Below are positions 46,103 through 57,385 of a DNA stretch of 64,000 nucleotides, piece after piece; the first letter of the stretch is position 1; every line of letters starts with the position of its first letter. Below the pieces are notes generated by a model that saw only the letters and a program-made list of their open reading frames with translations, made no database searches and was not told the DNA's origin. The stretch covers positions 2,356,001 through 2,420,000 of the forward strand of contig NZ_JACGFN010000001.1 in NCBI RefSeq assembly GCF_016950255.1, given 5' to 3'. This DNA is from Pectobacterium brasiliense. Its GTDB lineage: Bacteria; Pseudomonadota; Gammaproteobacteria; Enterobacterales; Enterobacteriaceae. A program made the position numbers and the translations under genes.

Positions 46103-48043
46103 TTATTTGTCGTCCACTTGCTCAGACATCGTATTACCAGGATTAGGCGTCTGCGGCTCATCTACTGGCGTAGGGGCTTTAGGTGTACCGCCACCGTTAC
46201 CAGAATCGTTGTCAGAACGAGACTCTTCCCAACCTGCTGGCGGACGTACTTCTTTCTTACGTCCCATCAGGTCATCGATCTGCGGCGCATCAATGGTTTC
46301 ATACTTCATCAACGCATCTTTCATTGAGTGAAGAATATCCATGTTTGCCATCAACAGCTCACGAGCACGCACATAGTTACGTTCAATCAGCGATTTTACT
46401 TCCTGATCGATAATACGCGCGGTTTCATCTGACATGTGCTTGGCTTTTGCCACGGAACGACCGAGGAATACCTCACCGTCTTCTTCCGCATAGAGCAACG
46501 GACCAAGTTTCTCAGAGAAGCCCCACTGCGTCACCATGTTACGAGCAATCGAGGTTGCCACTTTGATGTCGTTAGACGCGCCCGTAGAGACATGTTCCAC
46601 GCCATAAATAATTTCTTCGGCCAGTCGACCACCGTACAGCGTAGAGATCTGGCTTTCCAGTTTCTGACGGCTAGCGCTGATTGCATCGCCTTCAGGCAGG
46701 AAGAACGTCACACCCAGCGCACGACCACGCGGAATGATCGTCACTTTATGAACCGGATCGTGTTCTGGCACCAGGCGACCAATGATCGCATGCCCAGCTT
46801 CATGATATGCCGTCGATTCTTTCTGCTTCTCAGTCATTACCATGGAACGGCGCTCTGCACCCATCATGATTTTGTCTTTTGCTTTCTCGAACTCGACCAT
46901 CGAAACAACGCGTTTGTTGCCACGAGCGGAGAACAATGCGGCTTCGTTAACCAGGTTAGCCAAATCCGCACCAGAGAAGCCTGGCGTACCACGTGCAATC
47001 ACTGACGCATCGATATCTGGAGACAGCGGTACGCGACGCATGTGAACTTTCAGAATCTGCTCACGACCGCGAACATCTGGCAGGCCAACCACAACCTGAC
47101 GGTCAAAACGACCTGGACGCAGCAATGCGGGGTCAAGAACATCGGGACGGTTAGTCGCCGCAATAACAATAATGCCTTCGTTGCCTTCAAAGCCGTCCAT
47201 CTCAACCAGCATTTGGTTCAGCGTTTGTTCACGTTCATCGTGACCACCGCCCAAACCTGCGCCACGCTGACGGCCAACGGCGTCGATTTCATCGATAAAG
47301 ATGATACAAGGTGCGGCTTTCTTCGCCTGTTCGAACATGTCACGGACACGGGAAGCACCGACACCGACAAACATTTCAACGAAGTCAGAACCGGAAATCG
47401 TAAAGAAAGGGACTTTTGCTTCACCGGCAATCGCTTTTGCCAACAGCGTTTTACCTGTTCCCGGCGGGCCGACCATCAGAATGCCTTTCGGAATTTTACC
47501 GCCCAGTTTCTGGAAACGGCTAGGTTCGCGCAGGTACTCGACCAGTTCGCTAACCTCTTCCTTCGCTTCGTCACAACCCGCTACATCAGCAAACGTCGTC
47601 TTGATCTGATCTTCAGTCAGCATGCGCGCTTTGCTCTTGCCGAAGGACATCGCGCCTTTACCGCCGCCGCCTTGCATTTGACGCATGAAGAAGATCCAGA
47701 CGCCAATCAGTAACAGCATCGGGAACCAAGAAATAAAGATAGAAGCCAGCAAGCTCGGTTCTTCCGGCGGCTCACCAACGACTTTCACGTTCTTCGTTAG
47801 CAGGTTATCCAGTAGCTTGGGGTCATTGACAGGAATGTAAGTCGTGTATCTGTTGCTGTCTTTTTTGATAACACTGATCTCACGCCCGTTAATACGTGCT
47901 TCACGGACCTGATCCTGATTCACTTCAGTCAAGAAGGTTGAATAATCCACCCTACGGCCATTCGACTCGCTGGGCCCAAAGCTCTGGAAAACAGACATCA
48001 GCACCACTGCGATGACTAACCAGAGAATTAGGTTTTTCGCCAT
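46103..48043 (-). CDS. ftsH: ATP-dependent zinc metalloprotease FtsH
   Basis: Inner-membrane AAA protease that degrades sigma-32, LpxC and unassembled membrane proteins. Two membrane helices (residues 5-24 and about 98-120) flank a periplasmic part. The AAA module has GPPGTGKT and [10 protein letters not shown], and HEAGH is the zinc site. ATG at 48043 ([15 protein letters not shown]) gives 646 residues; an upstream in-frame start at 48052 would add three. rlmE lies upstream on the same strand. Confidence 0.97.
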   Translation of the reverse strand: MAKNLILWLVIAVVLMSVFQSFGPSESNGRRVDYSTFLTEVNQDQVREARINGREISVIKKDSNRYTTYIPVNDPKLLDNLLTKNVKVVGEPPEEPSLLASIFISWFPMLLLIGVWIFFMRQMQGGGGKGAMSFGKSKARMLTEDQIKTTFADVAGCDEAKEEVSELVEYLREPSRFQKLGGKIPKGILMVGPPGTGKTLLAKAIAGEAKVPFFTISGSDFVEMFVGVGASRVRDMFEQAKKAAPCIIFIDEIDAVGRQRGAGLGGGHDEREQTLNQMLVEMDGFEGNEGIIVIAATNRPDVLDPALLRPGRFDRQVVVGLPDVRGREQILKVHMRRVPLSPDIDASVIARGTPGFSGADLANLVNEAALFSARGNKRVVSMVEFEKAKDKIMMGAERRSMVMTEKQKESTAYHEAGHAIIGRLVPEHDPVHKVTIIPRGRALGVTFFLPEGDAISASRQKLESQISTLYGGRLAEEIIYGVEHVSTGASNDIKVATSIARNMVTQWGFSEKLGPLLYAEEDGEVFLGRSVAKAKHMSDETARIIDQEVKSLIERNYVRARELLMANMDILHSMKDALMKYETIDAPQIDDLMGRKKEVRPPAGWEESRSDNDSGNGGGTPKAPTPVDEPQTPNPGNTMSEQVDDK

Positions 48044-48099
48044 GTCACTCAAGGGATTAACCTCATATTACAACTGTGTTAAAAAACAGCGTTAGGGTA

Positions 48100-48729
48100 C
48101 TACAGTTTCCGCCCTGTCGCTACAATATACACTTCACGAGACCGGGCACGTGAGGCGTCTGGTTTACGAATTTTCACTTTCGTAAACAGGGAGCGAATTT
48201 CCCGCAGGTATTCATCAAAGCCTTCTCCCTGAAACACTTTCACCAGGAAACTTCCGCCTGGCGCTAATACATCCCGACACATACCAAGTGCTAATTCAAC
48301 CAGATACATCGACTTCGGAATATCAACGGCTGGTGTACCACTCATGTTAGGGGCCATGTCAGACATCACCACCTGAACTTTGCTGTCGCCAACCCTTTCG
48401 AGCAAGGCTTTGAGGACCAGTTCATCACGAAAGTCCCCTTGCAGGAAATCGACGCCGACAATCGGATCCATTGGTAAAATATCGCACGCGATAATTCGAC
48501 CATTCCCACCAATTTGCGTGACCACATACTGTGACCAACCGCCCGGTGCAGCGCCTAAATCCACAACGGTCATACCGGGTTTAAATAGTTTGTCGCCCTG
48601 CTGTATTTCGTCAAGTTTAAACCAAGCACGTGAACGCAGCCCTTTTTTCTGGGCTTGCTGCACATATTTATCGCTAAAGTGTTCCTGCAACCAGCGACTG
48701 GAGCTTGCAGAACGCTTTTTATTCGCCAT
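48100..48729 (-). CDS. rlmE: 23S rRNA 2'-O-ribose methyltransferase (U2552)
   Basis: Heat-shock methyltransferase RrmJ/FtsJ. The SAM site is [14 protein letters not shown] and the catalytic K-D-K-E set is visible (Lys in RAWFKLDEI, Asp in MSDMAPN, Lys in [10 protein letters not shown], Glu in SREVYIV). The frame is open to 48792, but ATG at 48729 ([13 protein letters not shown]) gives 209 residues as in E. coli. It is divergent from yhbY. Confidence 0.96.
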   Translation of the reverse strand: MANKKRSASSSRWLQEHFSDKYVQQAQKKGLRSRAWFKLDEIQQGDKLFKPGMTVVDLGAAPGGWSQYVVTQIGGNGRIIACDILPMDPIVGVDFLQGDFRDELVLKALLERVGDSKVQVVMSDMAPNMSGTPAVDIPKSMYLVELALGMCRDVLAPGGSFLVKVFQGEGFDEYLREIRSLFTKVKIRKPDASRARSREVYIVATGRKL

Positions 48730-48872
48730 CGATTTTCCAACTATTCTCAGTAACACGCTCGTGGTGGGGAGAAACTTCTCACATATTACCAATCAGAACA
48801 GTCAAATTGGTTATAATCATGAGATGGCGGTAGAATGAACCGTTTTCAATCCCAACCTAAGTAAAAAAGACA

Positions 48873-49166
48873 ATGAACCTAAGTAATAAACAAAAACAAC
48901 ACCTGAAAGGCTTGGCACATCCGCTAAAACCGGTTGTCATGCTGGGCAATAACGGTCTCACCGAAGGTGTTCTGGCTGAGATCGAACAAGCATTGGCACA
49001 TCACGAACTGATCAAGATAAAAGTAGCGACAGAAGACCGCGAAACCAAAGCCTTGATTGTTGAAGCGATTGTTCGTGAAACGGGTGCCGCTAACGTTCAG
49101 GTCATCGGCCATACGTTGGTGCTCTACCGTCCTGCGAAAGAACGTAAAATTGTGTTACCACGATAA
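48873..49166 (+). CDS. yhbY: RNA-binding protein YhbY (CRS1-YhbY domain)
   Basis: A 97-residue single CRM domain with KQKQHLKGLAHPLKPVVMLGNNGLTE and the closing GHTLVLYRPAKERKI. E. coli YhbY associates with pre-50S particles. It is divergent from rlmE and convergent with greA, with a terminator between. Confidence 0.95.
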   Translation: MNLSNKQKQHLKGLAHPLKPVVMLGNNGLTEGVLAEIEQALAHHELIKIKVATEDRETKALIVEAIVRETGAANVQVIGHTLVLYRPAKERKIVLPR

Positions 49167-49225
49167 CACTTTTTATTTCTGGATACTCGGTTTTAACGGA
49201 AAGGTGCCATGCCTCTCGGTTAGAG

Positions 49226-49248
49226 AAAAGGCCGCAAGCGGCCTTTTT
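49226..49248 (+). terminator. yhbY terminator (bidirectional)
   Basis: AAAAGGCCGC (49226-49235) and GCGGCCTTTTT (49238-49248) pair around AA, with a T-rich run after it. The preceding A-run lets it serve greA from the other side. Confidence 0.85.
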
Positions 49249-49294
49249 CTTTTCTTTACAAATTTTGCTGTTTTAATCAACAATACGGCAAAAT

Positions 49295-49771
49295 TTACAG
49301 ATATTCGACCTTCAGGATCTCATATTCCACGTCGCCGCCCGGCGTACGGATAACCACAACGTCATCTTGCTCTTTGCCGATCAGACCACGCGCGATGGGC
49401 GAATTTACTGAGATCAGATTCTGTTTAAAATCTGCTTCGTCATCACCAACAATCCGATAAGTTTGCTCTTCATCGTTATCCAGGTTCATCACCGTCACGG
49501 TCGAACCAAAAATAACACGCCCGTTCGCAGTCATCTTCGTAACATCGATAACCTGTGCGTTAGATAATTTAGCTTCAATGTCTTGAATACGTCCTTCACA
49601 GAAGCCCTGCTGCTCGCGTGCGGCATGATATTCTGCATTCTCTTTCAGATCACCGTGCTCACGCGCTTCAGCAATCGCCGCAATAATTTCAGGTCGACGT
49701 ACAGATTTCAGGTGGTCAAGCTCTTCGCGCAATTTTTCAGCGCCACGCAACGTCATCGGAAATTGTTTCAT
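49295..49771 (-). CDS. greA: Transcript cleavage factor GreA
   Basis: A 158-residue factor that rescues backtracked RNA polymerase by stimulating transcript cleavage. The N-terminal coiled coil carries the acidic tip ([20 protein letters not shown]) and the C-terminal FKBP-like domain ends IKTPGG/VEYL-type. ATG at 49771 ([14 protein letters not shown]) matches the family start; the open frame to 49807 is leader. Confidence 0.97.
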   Translation of the reverse strand: MKQFPMTLRGAEKLREELDHLKSVRRPEIIAAIAEAREHGDLKENAEYHAAREQQGFCEGRIQDIEAKLSNAQVIDVTKMTANGRVIFGSTVTVMNLDNDEEQTYRIVGDDEADFKQNLISVNSPIARGLIGKEQDDVVVIRTPGGDVEYEILKVEYL

Positions 49772-49882
49772 ATTATCTATACCTCTAAAAAAGTCCGTAA
49801 GACTCAAATAATCGTCATCCTGACGCGCTAAAAATCAAAGGCGACGGAGTCTCTGCAACGTGCCAGTCCTCACTGGACATAA

Positions 49883-49920
49883 AACAAAAGCAACCAGCCC
49901 CGGAACAAAATTTCCAGGCT
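49883..49920 (-). ncRNA. Premature-terminator hairpin in the greA leader (GraL-like)
   Basis: On the minus strand AGCCTGGAA (49912-49920) pairs with TTCCGGGGCT (49896-49905), followed by GGTTGCTTTTGTTTT. In E. coli the greA leader yields the terminated small RNA GraL. The position and hairpin match that arrangement, but the start of such an RNA is not visible. Confidence 0.4.
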
Positions 49921-50039
49921 AGTAGCGGTTTTGCATTTTGATACGTATTTTACCCCAGAGTTCAATGAGGGTCATCGTTTACTTTAGACCTTATTGCACC
50001 GTAGTATGACCACACGTTACCCCGTTCTTAGCTGAGATT

Positions 50040-51473
50040 ATGCGTTTTTCATCGATTGTTACCGGACTTGCCTGCGCTTTTGTTCTGCATGCCAATGCAG
50101 CTTCTGTTGAGGATCATCGCCAATATTTGCCTGACGGTGCCAATTTGGCGCTATTGGTACAAAAAGTTGGCGCAACAACACCCAGTATGGCCTTCAATAG
50201 CCAGCAAATGGCACTTCCAGCCAGTACACAAAAGGTGATAACCGCATTAGCTGCATTACTGCAATTAGGTCCAGATTATCGGTTCATCACCACGATGGAA
50301 AGCCACGGGCCTGTTACCAGCGGCATTCTGAACGGTAATCTCATCGTACGGTTTAGCGGCGATCCTACGCTTAAGCGCCAGCAAATACGGAATATGGTGC
50401 AGGAATTAAGAAAGCGCGGGATACAGGAAATCGCGGGGGATGTGCTGATCGACACCTCAGTGTTCGCCAGTCACGACAAAGCGCCGGGCTGGCCCTGGAA
50501 CGATATGACACAGTGCTTCAGCGCCCCGCCAGGTGCCGCGATTGTCGATCGCAACTGCTTCTCCGTTTCACTCTACAGTGCGCCTAAAGCGGGTGATAAT
50601 GCGTTTATCCGCGTTGCATCCTATTATCCGGTGCAAATGTTCAGCGAAGTCCGCACGCTGGCTAAAGGTTCAGCCGATGCCCAATACTGCGAATTGGATG
50701 TAGTCCCCGGGGAATTAAATCGCTTTACGCTTACCGGCTGTCTGGTTCAGCGTACAGAACCGCTTCCGCTGGCATTCGCGATTCAGGACGGAGCCAGCTA
50801 TGCCGGTGCTATCGTTAAAGATGAGCTACAGCAGGCAGATATCCGTATTAAAGGCAGCCTTCGTCGCCAGACGCAGCCTGGTCCGGCAGGAAGCGTACTG
50901 GCTCAGACACAATCAGCGCCACTGCACGACCTGCTCACTATCATGTTGAAAAAATCAGACAACATGATTGCCGATACGGTCTTTCGTACTATTGGGCATG
51001 AGCGTTTTAGCGTGCCGGGTACGTGGCGCGCTGGTGCAGATGCCGTGCGACAAATTTTGCGTCAGAAGGCGGGTGTAGATTTAGGAAATAGCATTGTTGT
51101 CGATGGTTCAGGCCTGTCACGCCATAACCTGATTTCACCGGAAACGATGATGCAGGTCTTGCAGTACATCGCACAGCACGATAATGAACTGAATTACATC
51201 ACGATGCTTCCGCTTTCCGGCTATGACGGCACGCTGCGTTATCGTGGCGGCCTCCATGAAGCTGGCGTGGATGGTAAGGTTTCGGCTAAAACCGGGGCAC
51301 TGCAGGGCGTATACAATCTGGCAGGCTTCATTACTACCGCGAGCGGCCAGCGTATGGCATTCGTCCAGTTCTTGTCTGGCTATGCCGTGCCGCCAGAAGA
51401 CCAGCGCGCACGTCGAGTCCCTCTGGTGAGATTTGAAAGCCGCCTCTATAAAGATATTTATCAGAGCAATTAA
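50040..51473 (+). CDS. dacB: D-alanyl-D-alanine carboxypeptidase/endopeptidase PBP4
   Basis: Periplasmic penicillin-binding protein 4 of 477 residues. A signal peptide ends near HANAA (residue 20). Active-site motifs are S-T-Q-K (residues about 61-64), SDN (LKKSDNMIAD) and KTG (SAKTGALQG), with the large insertion domain typical of PBP4 between the first two. It cleaves peptidoglycan cross-links. It is divergent from greA. Confidence 0.96.
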   Translation: MRFSSIVTGLACAFVLHANAASVEDHRQYLPDGANLALLVQKVGATTPSMAFNSQQMALPASTQKVITALAALLQLGPDYRFITTMESHGPVTSGILNGNLIVRFSGDPTLKRQQIRNMVQELRKRGIQEIAGDVLIDTSVFASHDKAPGWPWNDMTQCFSAPPGAAIVDRNCFSVSLYSAPKAGDNAFIRVASYYPVQMFSEVRTLAKGSADAQYCELDVVPGELNRFTLTGCLVQRTEPLPLAFAIQDGASYAGAIVKDELQQADIRIKGSLRRQTQPGPAGSVLAQTQSAPLHDLLTIMLKKSDNMIADTVFRTIGHERFSVPGTWRAGADAVRQILRQKAGVDLGNSIVVDGSGLSRHNLISPETMMQVLQYIAQHDNELNYITMLPLSGYDGTLRYRGGLHEAGVDGKVSAKTGALQGVYNLAGFITTASGQRMAFVQFLSGYAVPPEDQRARRVPLVRFESRLYKDIYQSN

Positions 51474-51480
51474 AATAGAA

Positions 51481-51513
51481 ACGCGGGCTTACCCTGATTG
51501 GATAAGCCCGCGT
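51481..51513. terminator. Stem-loop between convergent dacB and obgE
   Basis: ACGCGGGCTTA (51481-51491) pairs perfectly with TAAGCCCGCGT (51503-51513) across an 11-base loop, directly after dacB. There is no pure U-tract, but the position between convergent genes favours termination. Confidence 0.65.
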
Positions 51514-51542
51514 ATGTAAGACCTGACTAACAGTAGAACGAA

Positions 51543-52748
<1,206 letters not shown>

Positions 52749-52974
52749 CTACGTGTTTTAGGCTTGTTATTGGTTCTTCTTGGCGTAACTTTTTGATTTT
52801 ACGGCATGTAGCGTATTTCTACTCACCATTAAAAAACTGACGCACCAGAACGCATTCCAGCAAAGGAGCGGATTGTACCTGCCTGCTCCAATAATTTCAT
52901 CTGTATTAAAAATAAACAACACATGCAGAATGTCAAAAGGCGACCGTGACCGCTGCAATACGCTTTCTTTTAGG

Positions 52975-53937
52975 TTACTTCTGCACCATCAGTGGCGGCA
53001 CGGGCTCTTTCTTGCCGGGTAAGAGGCGATGCCCGATAGCGGAAAACATCGCGCCAGCAACAACGACAAAGGCTCCCACATAACCGACCCAATTCAGTAC
53101 TGGCGCAGCAAAGAAAGTCGGCCATCCTAATGCCAGTAGATCGGAAAACAGCAGCGTAAACAACGGCGTCAACGTAATGACCGCACTAACCTGTGATGCC
53201 TGCCAGCGAGCCATTGCCTCCGCCAGCGCACCATAGCCAATCAACGTATTCGCACCACAAAATAGCAGGCAAATAAGCTGCCAGTTGCTCAGTTGAAAAA
53301 TAACCTCAAGCTTGGCAAAAGGCGTGATAAAGACGACGCACAGCACATATAGCAGAAACAGAATCTGCTGCGATGTCAGACGTCGCAATAGAACTTTCTG
53401 CGCAACACCATAGGATACCCATACTGCCGAGGCGCAAACACCCAGCAGCACGCCCAGCGTGTAGTCAGTCAGTCGGGTAAAAATCTCAATCAGGCTGGTA
53501 TTAAAGAACAGGATCAGACCGCAAATCAGCATGATCGCGCCAATGACCTGCGTGCCGCGCATCTTTTCCTTTAGGATAAGTACGCTGGCGAACATCATGC
53601 CTACAGGGGAAAGTTGCCCAATAACCTGAGACGCTGTCGGACTCAGATATTGCAGAGACGAGCTAAAGAAAACAAAGTTACCCAGTAGTCCAGCCGTCGC
53701 AATCAGTAGCAGAACCCACCAACGCCGATGCCGGAAAACCCGCATTGGCGGCAACGTCTTACGGGATGAAAGAATAATACCGAGCCCAATCGATGCGATA
53801 AAAAAGCGATACCAAACAATCGTATAAGGTTCCATCACTACCAGAACCTGTTTCATGGCTATCGGTAACGCCCCCCAGCAAACAGCCGTAGTGAGCGCCA
53901 GACACAAACCGATACCCGTCTGTTGTTTAGTATTCAT
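52975..53937 (-). CDS. yhbE: EamA/DMT-family inner-membrane transporter YhbE
   Basis: A 320-residue protein with ten membrane helices in two EamA repeats (roughly residues 8-145 and 160-300). It belongs to the drug/metabolite transporter family; the substrate is unknown. It lies between rpmA and obgE on the same strand, as in E. coli. Confidence 0.92.
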   Translation of the reverse strand: MNTKQQTGIGLCLALTTAVCWGALPIAMKQVLVVMEPYTIVWYRFFIASIGLGIILSSRKTLPPMRVFRHRRWWVLLLIATAGLLGNFVFFSSSLQYLSPTASQVIGQLSPVGMMFASVLILKEKMRGTQVIGAIMLICGLILFFNTSLIEIFTRLTDYTLGVLLGVCASAVWVSYGVAQKVLLRRLTSQQILFLLYVLCVVFITPFAKLEVIFQLSNWQLICLLFCGANTLIGYGALAEAMARWQASQVSAVITLTPLFTLLFSDLLALGWPTFFAAPVLNWVGYVGAFVVVAGAMFSAIGHRLLPGKKEPVPPLMVQK

Positions 53938-53971
53938 ACTTATCCAGATGGTTTACTCAGAATCAGAATGT

Positions 53972-54000
53972 AAAAAGCCCCGCAAAGAATTGCGGGGCTT
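53972..54000 (-). terminator. rpmA terminator
   Basis: AAGCCCCGCAA (53975-53985) pairs with TTGCGGGGCTT (53990-54000). On the minus strand TTTTTAC follows. It reduces read-through from rplU-rpmA into yhbE-obgE. Confidence 0.85.
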
Positions 54001-54026
54001 AAATCCGTAAGACCTAACGCGAAAAA

Positions 54027-54284
54027 TTATTCAGCAACGATGCTGATAAATTTACGGTTTTTCGGGCCTTTAACTTCAAACTGAACTTTACCATCAGTCA
54101 AAGCAAACAGAGTATGGTCTTTCCCGCAGCCAACGTTAGTTCCTGCGTGGAATTTAGTACCACGTTGACGAACGATGATGTTACCAGCCAGAACACTTTC
54201 GCCGCCAAAACGTTTTACGCCCAGACGTTGTGCGTTAGAGTCACGACCGTTACGGGTTGAACCGCCAGCTTTCTTGTGTGCCAT
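54027..54284 (-). CDS. rpmA: 50S ribosomal protein L27
   Basis: An 85-residue protein near the peptidyl transferase centre. [20 protein letters not shown] at the N-terminus and [12 protein letters not shown] are nearly identical to E. coli. It follows rplU by 19 bp. Confidence 0.98.
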   Translation of the reverse strand: MAHKKAGGSTRNGRDSNAQRLGVKRFGGESVLAGNIIVRQRGTKFHAGTNVGCGKDHTLFALTDGKVQFEVKGPKNRKFISIVAE

Positions 54285-54303
54285 TTAATCCGCTCTCCTA
54301 ATC

Positions 54304-54651
<348 letters not shown>

Positions 54652-54871
54652 TCAGAGCGCGCTATAAATATTCATAATAGGGCGCGAATTCTACGCAAAA
54701 ATACTGAGGATGACAAGTGCATAATCAACGGATGTGAAGAAAAAGAATACAACGTATCAACTGCCGTTTATCTCTCTCATTTTTCAAGTACAATCGGCGC
54801 AATAAGTTCCGTCTTGCCGATATGCAACAGAAATCTTACGGCAGTGTTGAAGACATACGTTGGCACAAACC

Positions 54872-55843
54872 ATGAATCTAGAACAAATTACAGCATTGAC
54901 TGCACAGGATATGGCAGCTGTTAATAACGTCATTCTTGAACAGCTGAATTCCGACGTCGTTTTGATAAACCAGCTTGGACACTACATCATTAGCGGTGGT
55001 GGGAAACGTATACGCCCAATGATTGCTGTACTTGCAGCCAGAGCCCTCGACTATAACGGTGATAAGCATGTCACTGTCGCCGCACTGATCGAATTTATCC
55101 ACACCGCAACGCTGCTACATGATGATGTGGTAGACGAGTCCGACATGCGCCGGGGTAAAGCGACAGCAAATGCCGCCTTTGGGAACGCAGCAAGCGTGTT
55201 GGTTGGGGATTTCATCTATACACGCGCCTTCCAGATGATGACCAGCCTCGAATCGTTACGTGTGCTGGCGCTGATGTCAGAAGCGGTGAACGTGATTGCT
55301 GAAGGCGAAGTCTTGCAGCTAATGAACTGTAACGACCCGGATATCACGGAAGAAAGCTATATGCGCGTTATTTACAGTAAAACGGCGCGTTTATTTGAAG
55401 CCGCAGCGCAATCTTCATCCATCCTTGCTGGTGCGACGCCAGAGCAAGAAAAAGCGCTTCAGGACTATGGCCGCTATTTAGGCACCGCATTCCAGTTAAT
55501 TGACGATCTGCTCGACTACAGCGCAGACGGCAAAACGCTGGGTAAAAACACGGGCGATGACCTCAATGAAGGTAAGCCAACGCTGCCGTTACTGCATGCG
55601 ATGCGTCATGGAAATGCAGAACAGAGCTCGCTGATTCGCAAGGCCATTGAAGAAGGAAACGGGCGTCATCTGCTGGAACCGGTTCTTTCCGCCATGCAGC
55701 AATGCGGTTCACTTGATTATACGCGTCAACGCGCCGAAGAAGAGGCAGATAAGGCAATTAGCGCACTACAGCAACTGCCGGAAACACCATACCGTATGGC
55801 GCTCGAAGGCCTTGCCCATTTAGCCGTACAGCGCGATTTCTAA
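54872..55843 (+). CDS. ispB: Octaprenyl diphosphate synthase
   Basis: Makes the C40 side chain of ubiquinone and menaquinone. Both aspartate-rich motifs are present (LLHDDVVDESD near residue 84 and LIDDLLDY near 211), with GGGKRIRP near residue 43. ATG at 54872 gives 323 residues as in E. coli; the frame is open from a TTG four codons earlier. It is divergent from rplU. Confidence 0.97.
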   Translation: MNLEQITALTAQDMAAVNNVILEQLNSDVVLINQLGHYIISGGGKRIRPMIAVLAARALDYNGDKHVTVAALIEFIHTATLLHDDVVDESDMRRGKATANAAFGNAASVLVGDFIYTRAFQMMTSLESLRVLALMSEAVNVIAEGEVLQLMNCNDPDITEESYMRVIYSKTARLFEAAAQSSSILAGATPEQEKALQDYGRYLGTAFQLIDDLLDYSADGKTLGKNTGDDLNEGKPTLPLLHAMRHGNAEQSSLIRKAIEEGNGRHLLEPVLSAMQQCGSLDYTRQRAEEEADKAISALQQLPETPYRMALEGLAHLAVQRDF

Positions 55844-55885
55844 CGTGGTGTAAGGTACTTATCTGATAAGATCGTTGATTCATAA

Positions 55886-55908
55886 GTAGCGCTGCCTTGC
55901 AGCGCTAC
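55886..55908. terminator. Hairpin between convergent ispB and Mu-like gene 1
   Basis: GTAGCGCTGC (55886-55895) and GCAGCGCTAC (55899-55908) form a perfect 10-bp stem with a three-base loop. It lies 42 bp after ispB. No strong U-tract follows. Confidence 0.6.
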
Positions 55909-55921
55909 TCGTTCGCCAGAC

Positions 55922-56296
55922 TTAAGCAGTCTGGTCGATTGTGACATCATCCAGCCGAGACAGCATCGCTATTGTCCCTTCACGCAAGATGAAATTAATC
56001 AGCCGGGTTCGTTCATCAACGGACAGTTGATGGAAAATATGCACCCACGATGACAGCAGGGTCGGCTCATTATCGATACGATAATATTCGGTTGGCGGAT
56101 TCTCCTTTACTAGTAGAGAGTTCCTGACCTCGTTCGGCAAACTGCGAATAGAATATTCGACACCGCGCCCTTGAACCCCTTTCCGCCTGCGCTTTTCCCA
56201 ACCGTCGTCTCGCGCCCGCTTGTTCAACCCCTGCGGCGACTTAGGCAATCCACCTACGCCAACCAGCTCACTTGTTGCAAACCATTCTTTGTCCAT
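55922..56296 (-). CDS. Mu-type HTH DNA-binding protein 1
   Basis: A 124-residue protein whose first 60 residues (KEWFATSELVGVGGLP, GLNKRARDDGWEKRRRKGV, GRGVEYSIRSLP) form the winged HTH shared by Mu c repressor and the N-terminus of MuA transposase. The rest (SSWVHIFHQLSVDERTRLINFILREG) has no catalytic motif. ATG at 56296 follows GGGAG; an upstream GTG would add three residues. It is much shorter than Mu repressor (196). A paralogue lies at 56545 in the same direction. It is probably a domesticated regulator or phage relic. Confidence 0.8.
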   Translation of the reverse strand: MDKEWFATSELVGVGGLPKSPQGLNKRARDDGWEKRRRKGVQGRGVEYSIRSLPNEVRNSLLVKENPPTEYYRIDNEPTLLSSWVHIFHQLSVDERTRLINFILREGTIAMLSRLDDVTIDQTA

Positions 56297-56350
56297 ACTC
56301 GTCACTCCCTTGTTTGTTTTGAACAGGCATTACGTCAACTCGCCCAAAAG

Positions 56351-56363
56351 TTTCCATATAATA
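56351..56363. promoter_or_regulatory. Candidate operator half-site upstream of Mu-like gene 1
   Basis: TTTCCATATAATA here differs at one base from TTTCCAAATAATA at 57021-57033, upstream of the paralogue, in the same orientation. The shared site suggests control by one repressor. The rest of the 248-bp gap (56297-56544) shows no gene. Confidence 0.45.
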
Positions 56364-56544
56364 GACTATAATTACCTAAACCGCTAACTTTTACGCGTTA
56401 CCGACACACCTAAGTAATAAAGAAATGATTAAATCCAGCGCGATGCTGAAACATCGCTGCCAGAAGCAATACGGTAAAGCGAAAGAAAATGCAGGTTATT
56501 TTTTAACACTAACGTCAGCAATCTAAGAGTTCACCCTCGGTAGC

Positions 56545-56931
56545 TCAGTCAATTTCTATTGATGAGATTGGCTCCTCATCCGATGGCGTAATACCCAACT
56601 GGCTCAGCGTGGAGGACACCCCGACTCGCAGAATATAAGCGATTAGATCATCTCTTTCTTTTTCAGACAGTTGCTGGTAAATCTGCATCCAGACGGCCAG
56701 TGCCGCAGGCTGTTTCGCCGAGTAGGCGGAAGGCTCGATTTCGAGTAATAGGGATTTCTTTACCGTATCCGGCAAGCTGTGAATTGAGTACTCCACTCCT
56801 CTTCCCTGGACGCCTTTACGGCGACGCTTCTCCCATCCATCCTCGCGGGCGCGCTTATTTAATCCTTGTCTTGATTTCGGAAGGCCGCCGACTCCAACCA
56901 ATTCGCTGGTAGCAAACCACTCTTTTTTCAT
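56545..56931 (-). CDS. Mu-type HTH DNA-binding protein 2
   Basis: A 128-residue paralogue of protein 1. The N-terminal Mu-type winged HTH is nearly identical over some 55 residues (KEWFATSELVGVGGLP, GLNKRAREDGWEKRRRKGV). The C-terminal half is similar but diverged (WMQIYQQLSEKERDDLIAYILRVG) and ends in an acidic tail. It is divergent from nlp, which encodes a Ner-like protein, with two large inverted repeats between them. This copies the c repressor/ner arrangement of phage Mu. Confidence 0.8.
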   Translation of the reverse strand: MKKEWFATSELVGVGGLPKSRQGLNKRAREDGWEKRRRKGVQGRGVEYSIHSLPDTVKKSLLLEIEPSAYSAKQPAALAVWMQIYQQLSEKERDDLIAYILRVGVSSTLSQLGITPSDEEPISSIEID

Positions 56932-56972
56932 TGCCTTTCATCCTGATAGTGCCATCCCTAACAAAAACGCGC

Positions 56973-57064
56973 TTATTTGGAAATTAATTGAGAATTTTAA
57001 AGAAATTTAATGCTATATTATTTCCAAATAATAATGTCATGTTAGTTCGGCATATAACTAACAT
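56973..57064. promoter_or_regulatory. Two inverted repeats between Mu-like gene 2 and nlp
   Basis: TTATTTGGAAAT (56973-56984) and ATTTCCAAATAA (57020-57031) are perfect 12-bp inverted copies 35 bp apart. ATGTTAGTT (57039-57047) and AACTAACAT (57056-57064) are perfect 9-bp inverted copies eight bases apart. Both lie in the 187-bp divergent gap, where operators of a repressor/Ner switch would be expected. Confidence 0.65.
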
Positions 57065-57118
57065 CCGTTATTTATACCACTAATCGACAGTCGTCTTATA
57101 GCAAATAAGGGAAGGATT

Positions 57119-57382
57119 ATGATTTTAAGGAAACAAGACTGGCATCCCGCTGATATCATTGCTGCACTGCGCAAGAAAAACACGACGCTGGCGGCGGTAT
57201 CGCGAGCGGCCGGATTAAGCTCATCGACGTTAGCTAATGCGCTCTCACGCCCTTGGCCCAAGGGGGAATGGCTTATTGCCGATGCGCTAGGTATTCACCC
57301 CTCAGAGATTTGGCCCAGCCGGTACTACAATCCAGAAACCAATGAGCTTATCGACAGAAAAAGACTCATCCGTCCCGATTAA
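57119..57382 (+). CDS. nlp: Ner-like DNA-binding protein Nlp (SfsB)
   Basis: An 87-residue HTH protein related to the Ner proteins of Mu and D108. DWHPADIIAALRKK, LSSSTLANALSRPWPKGE and IWPSRYYNP match E. coli Nlp/SfsB (92 residues), which lies near ispB there. In Mu, Ner represses the early and c promoters; Nlp affects maltose gene expression in E. coli. GGGAAGGATT precedes the ATG. A terminator follows. Confidence 0.9.
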   Translation: MILRKQDWHPADIIAALRKKNTTLAAVSRAAGLSSSTLANALSRPWPKGEWLIADALGIHPSEIWPSRYYNPETNELIDRKRLIRPD

Positions 57383-57385
57383 AAA

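Noticed and set aside
52767..52958. 63-codon minus-strand open frame between obgE and yhbE
   Set aside because: No ribosome site, no similarity, and atypical composition; I treat the gap as non-coding.
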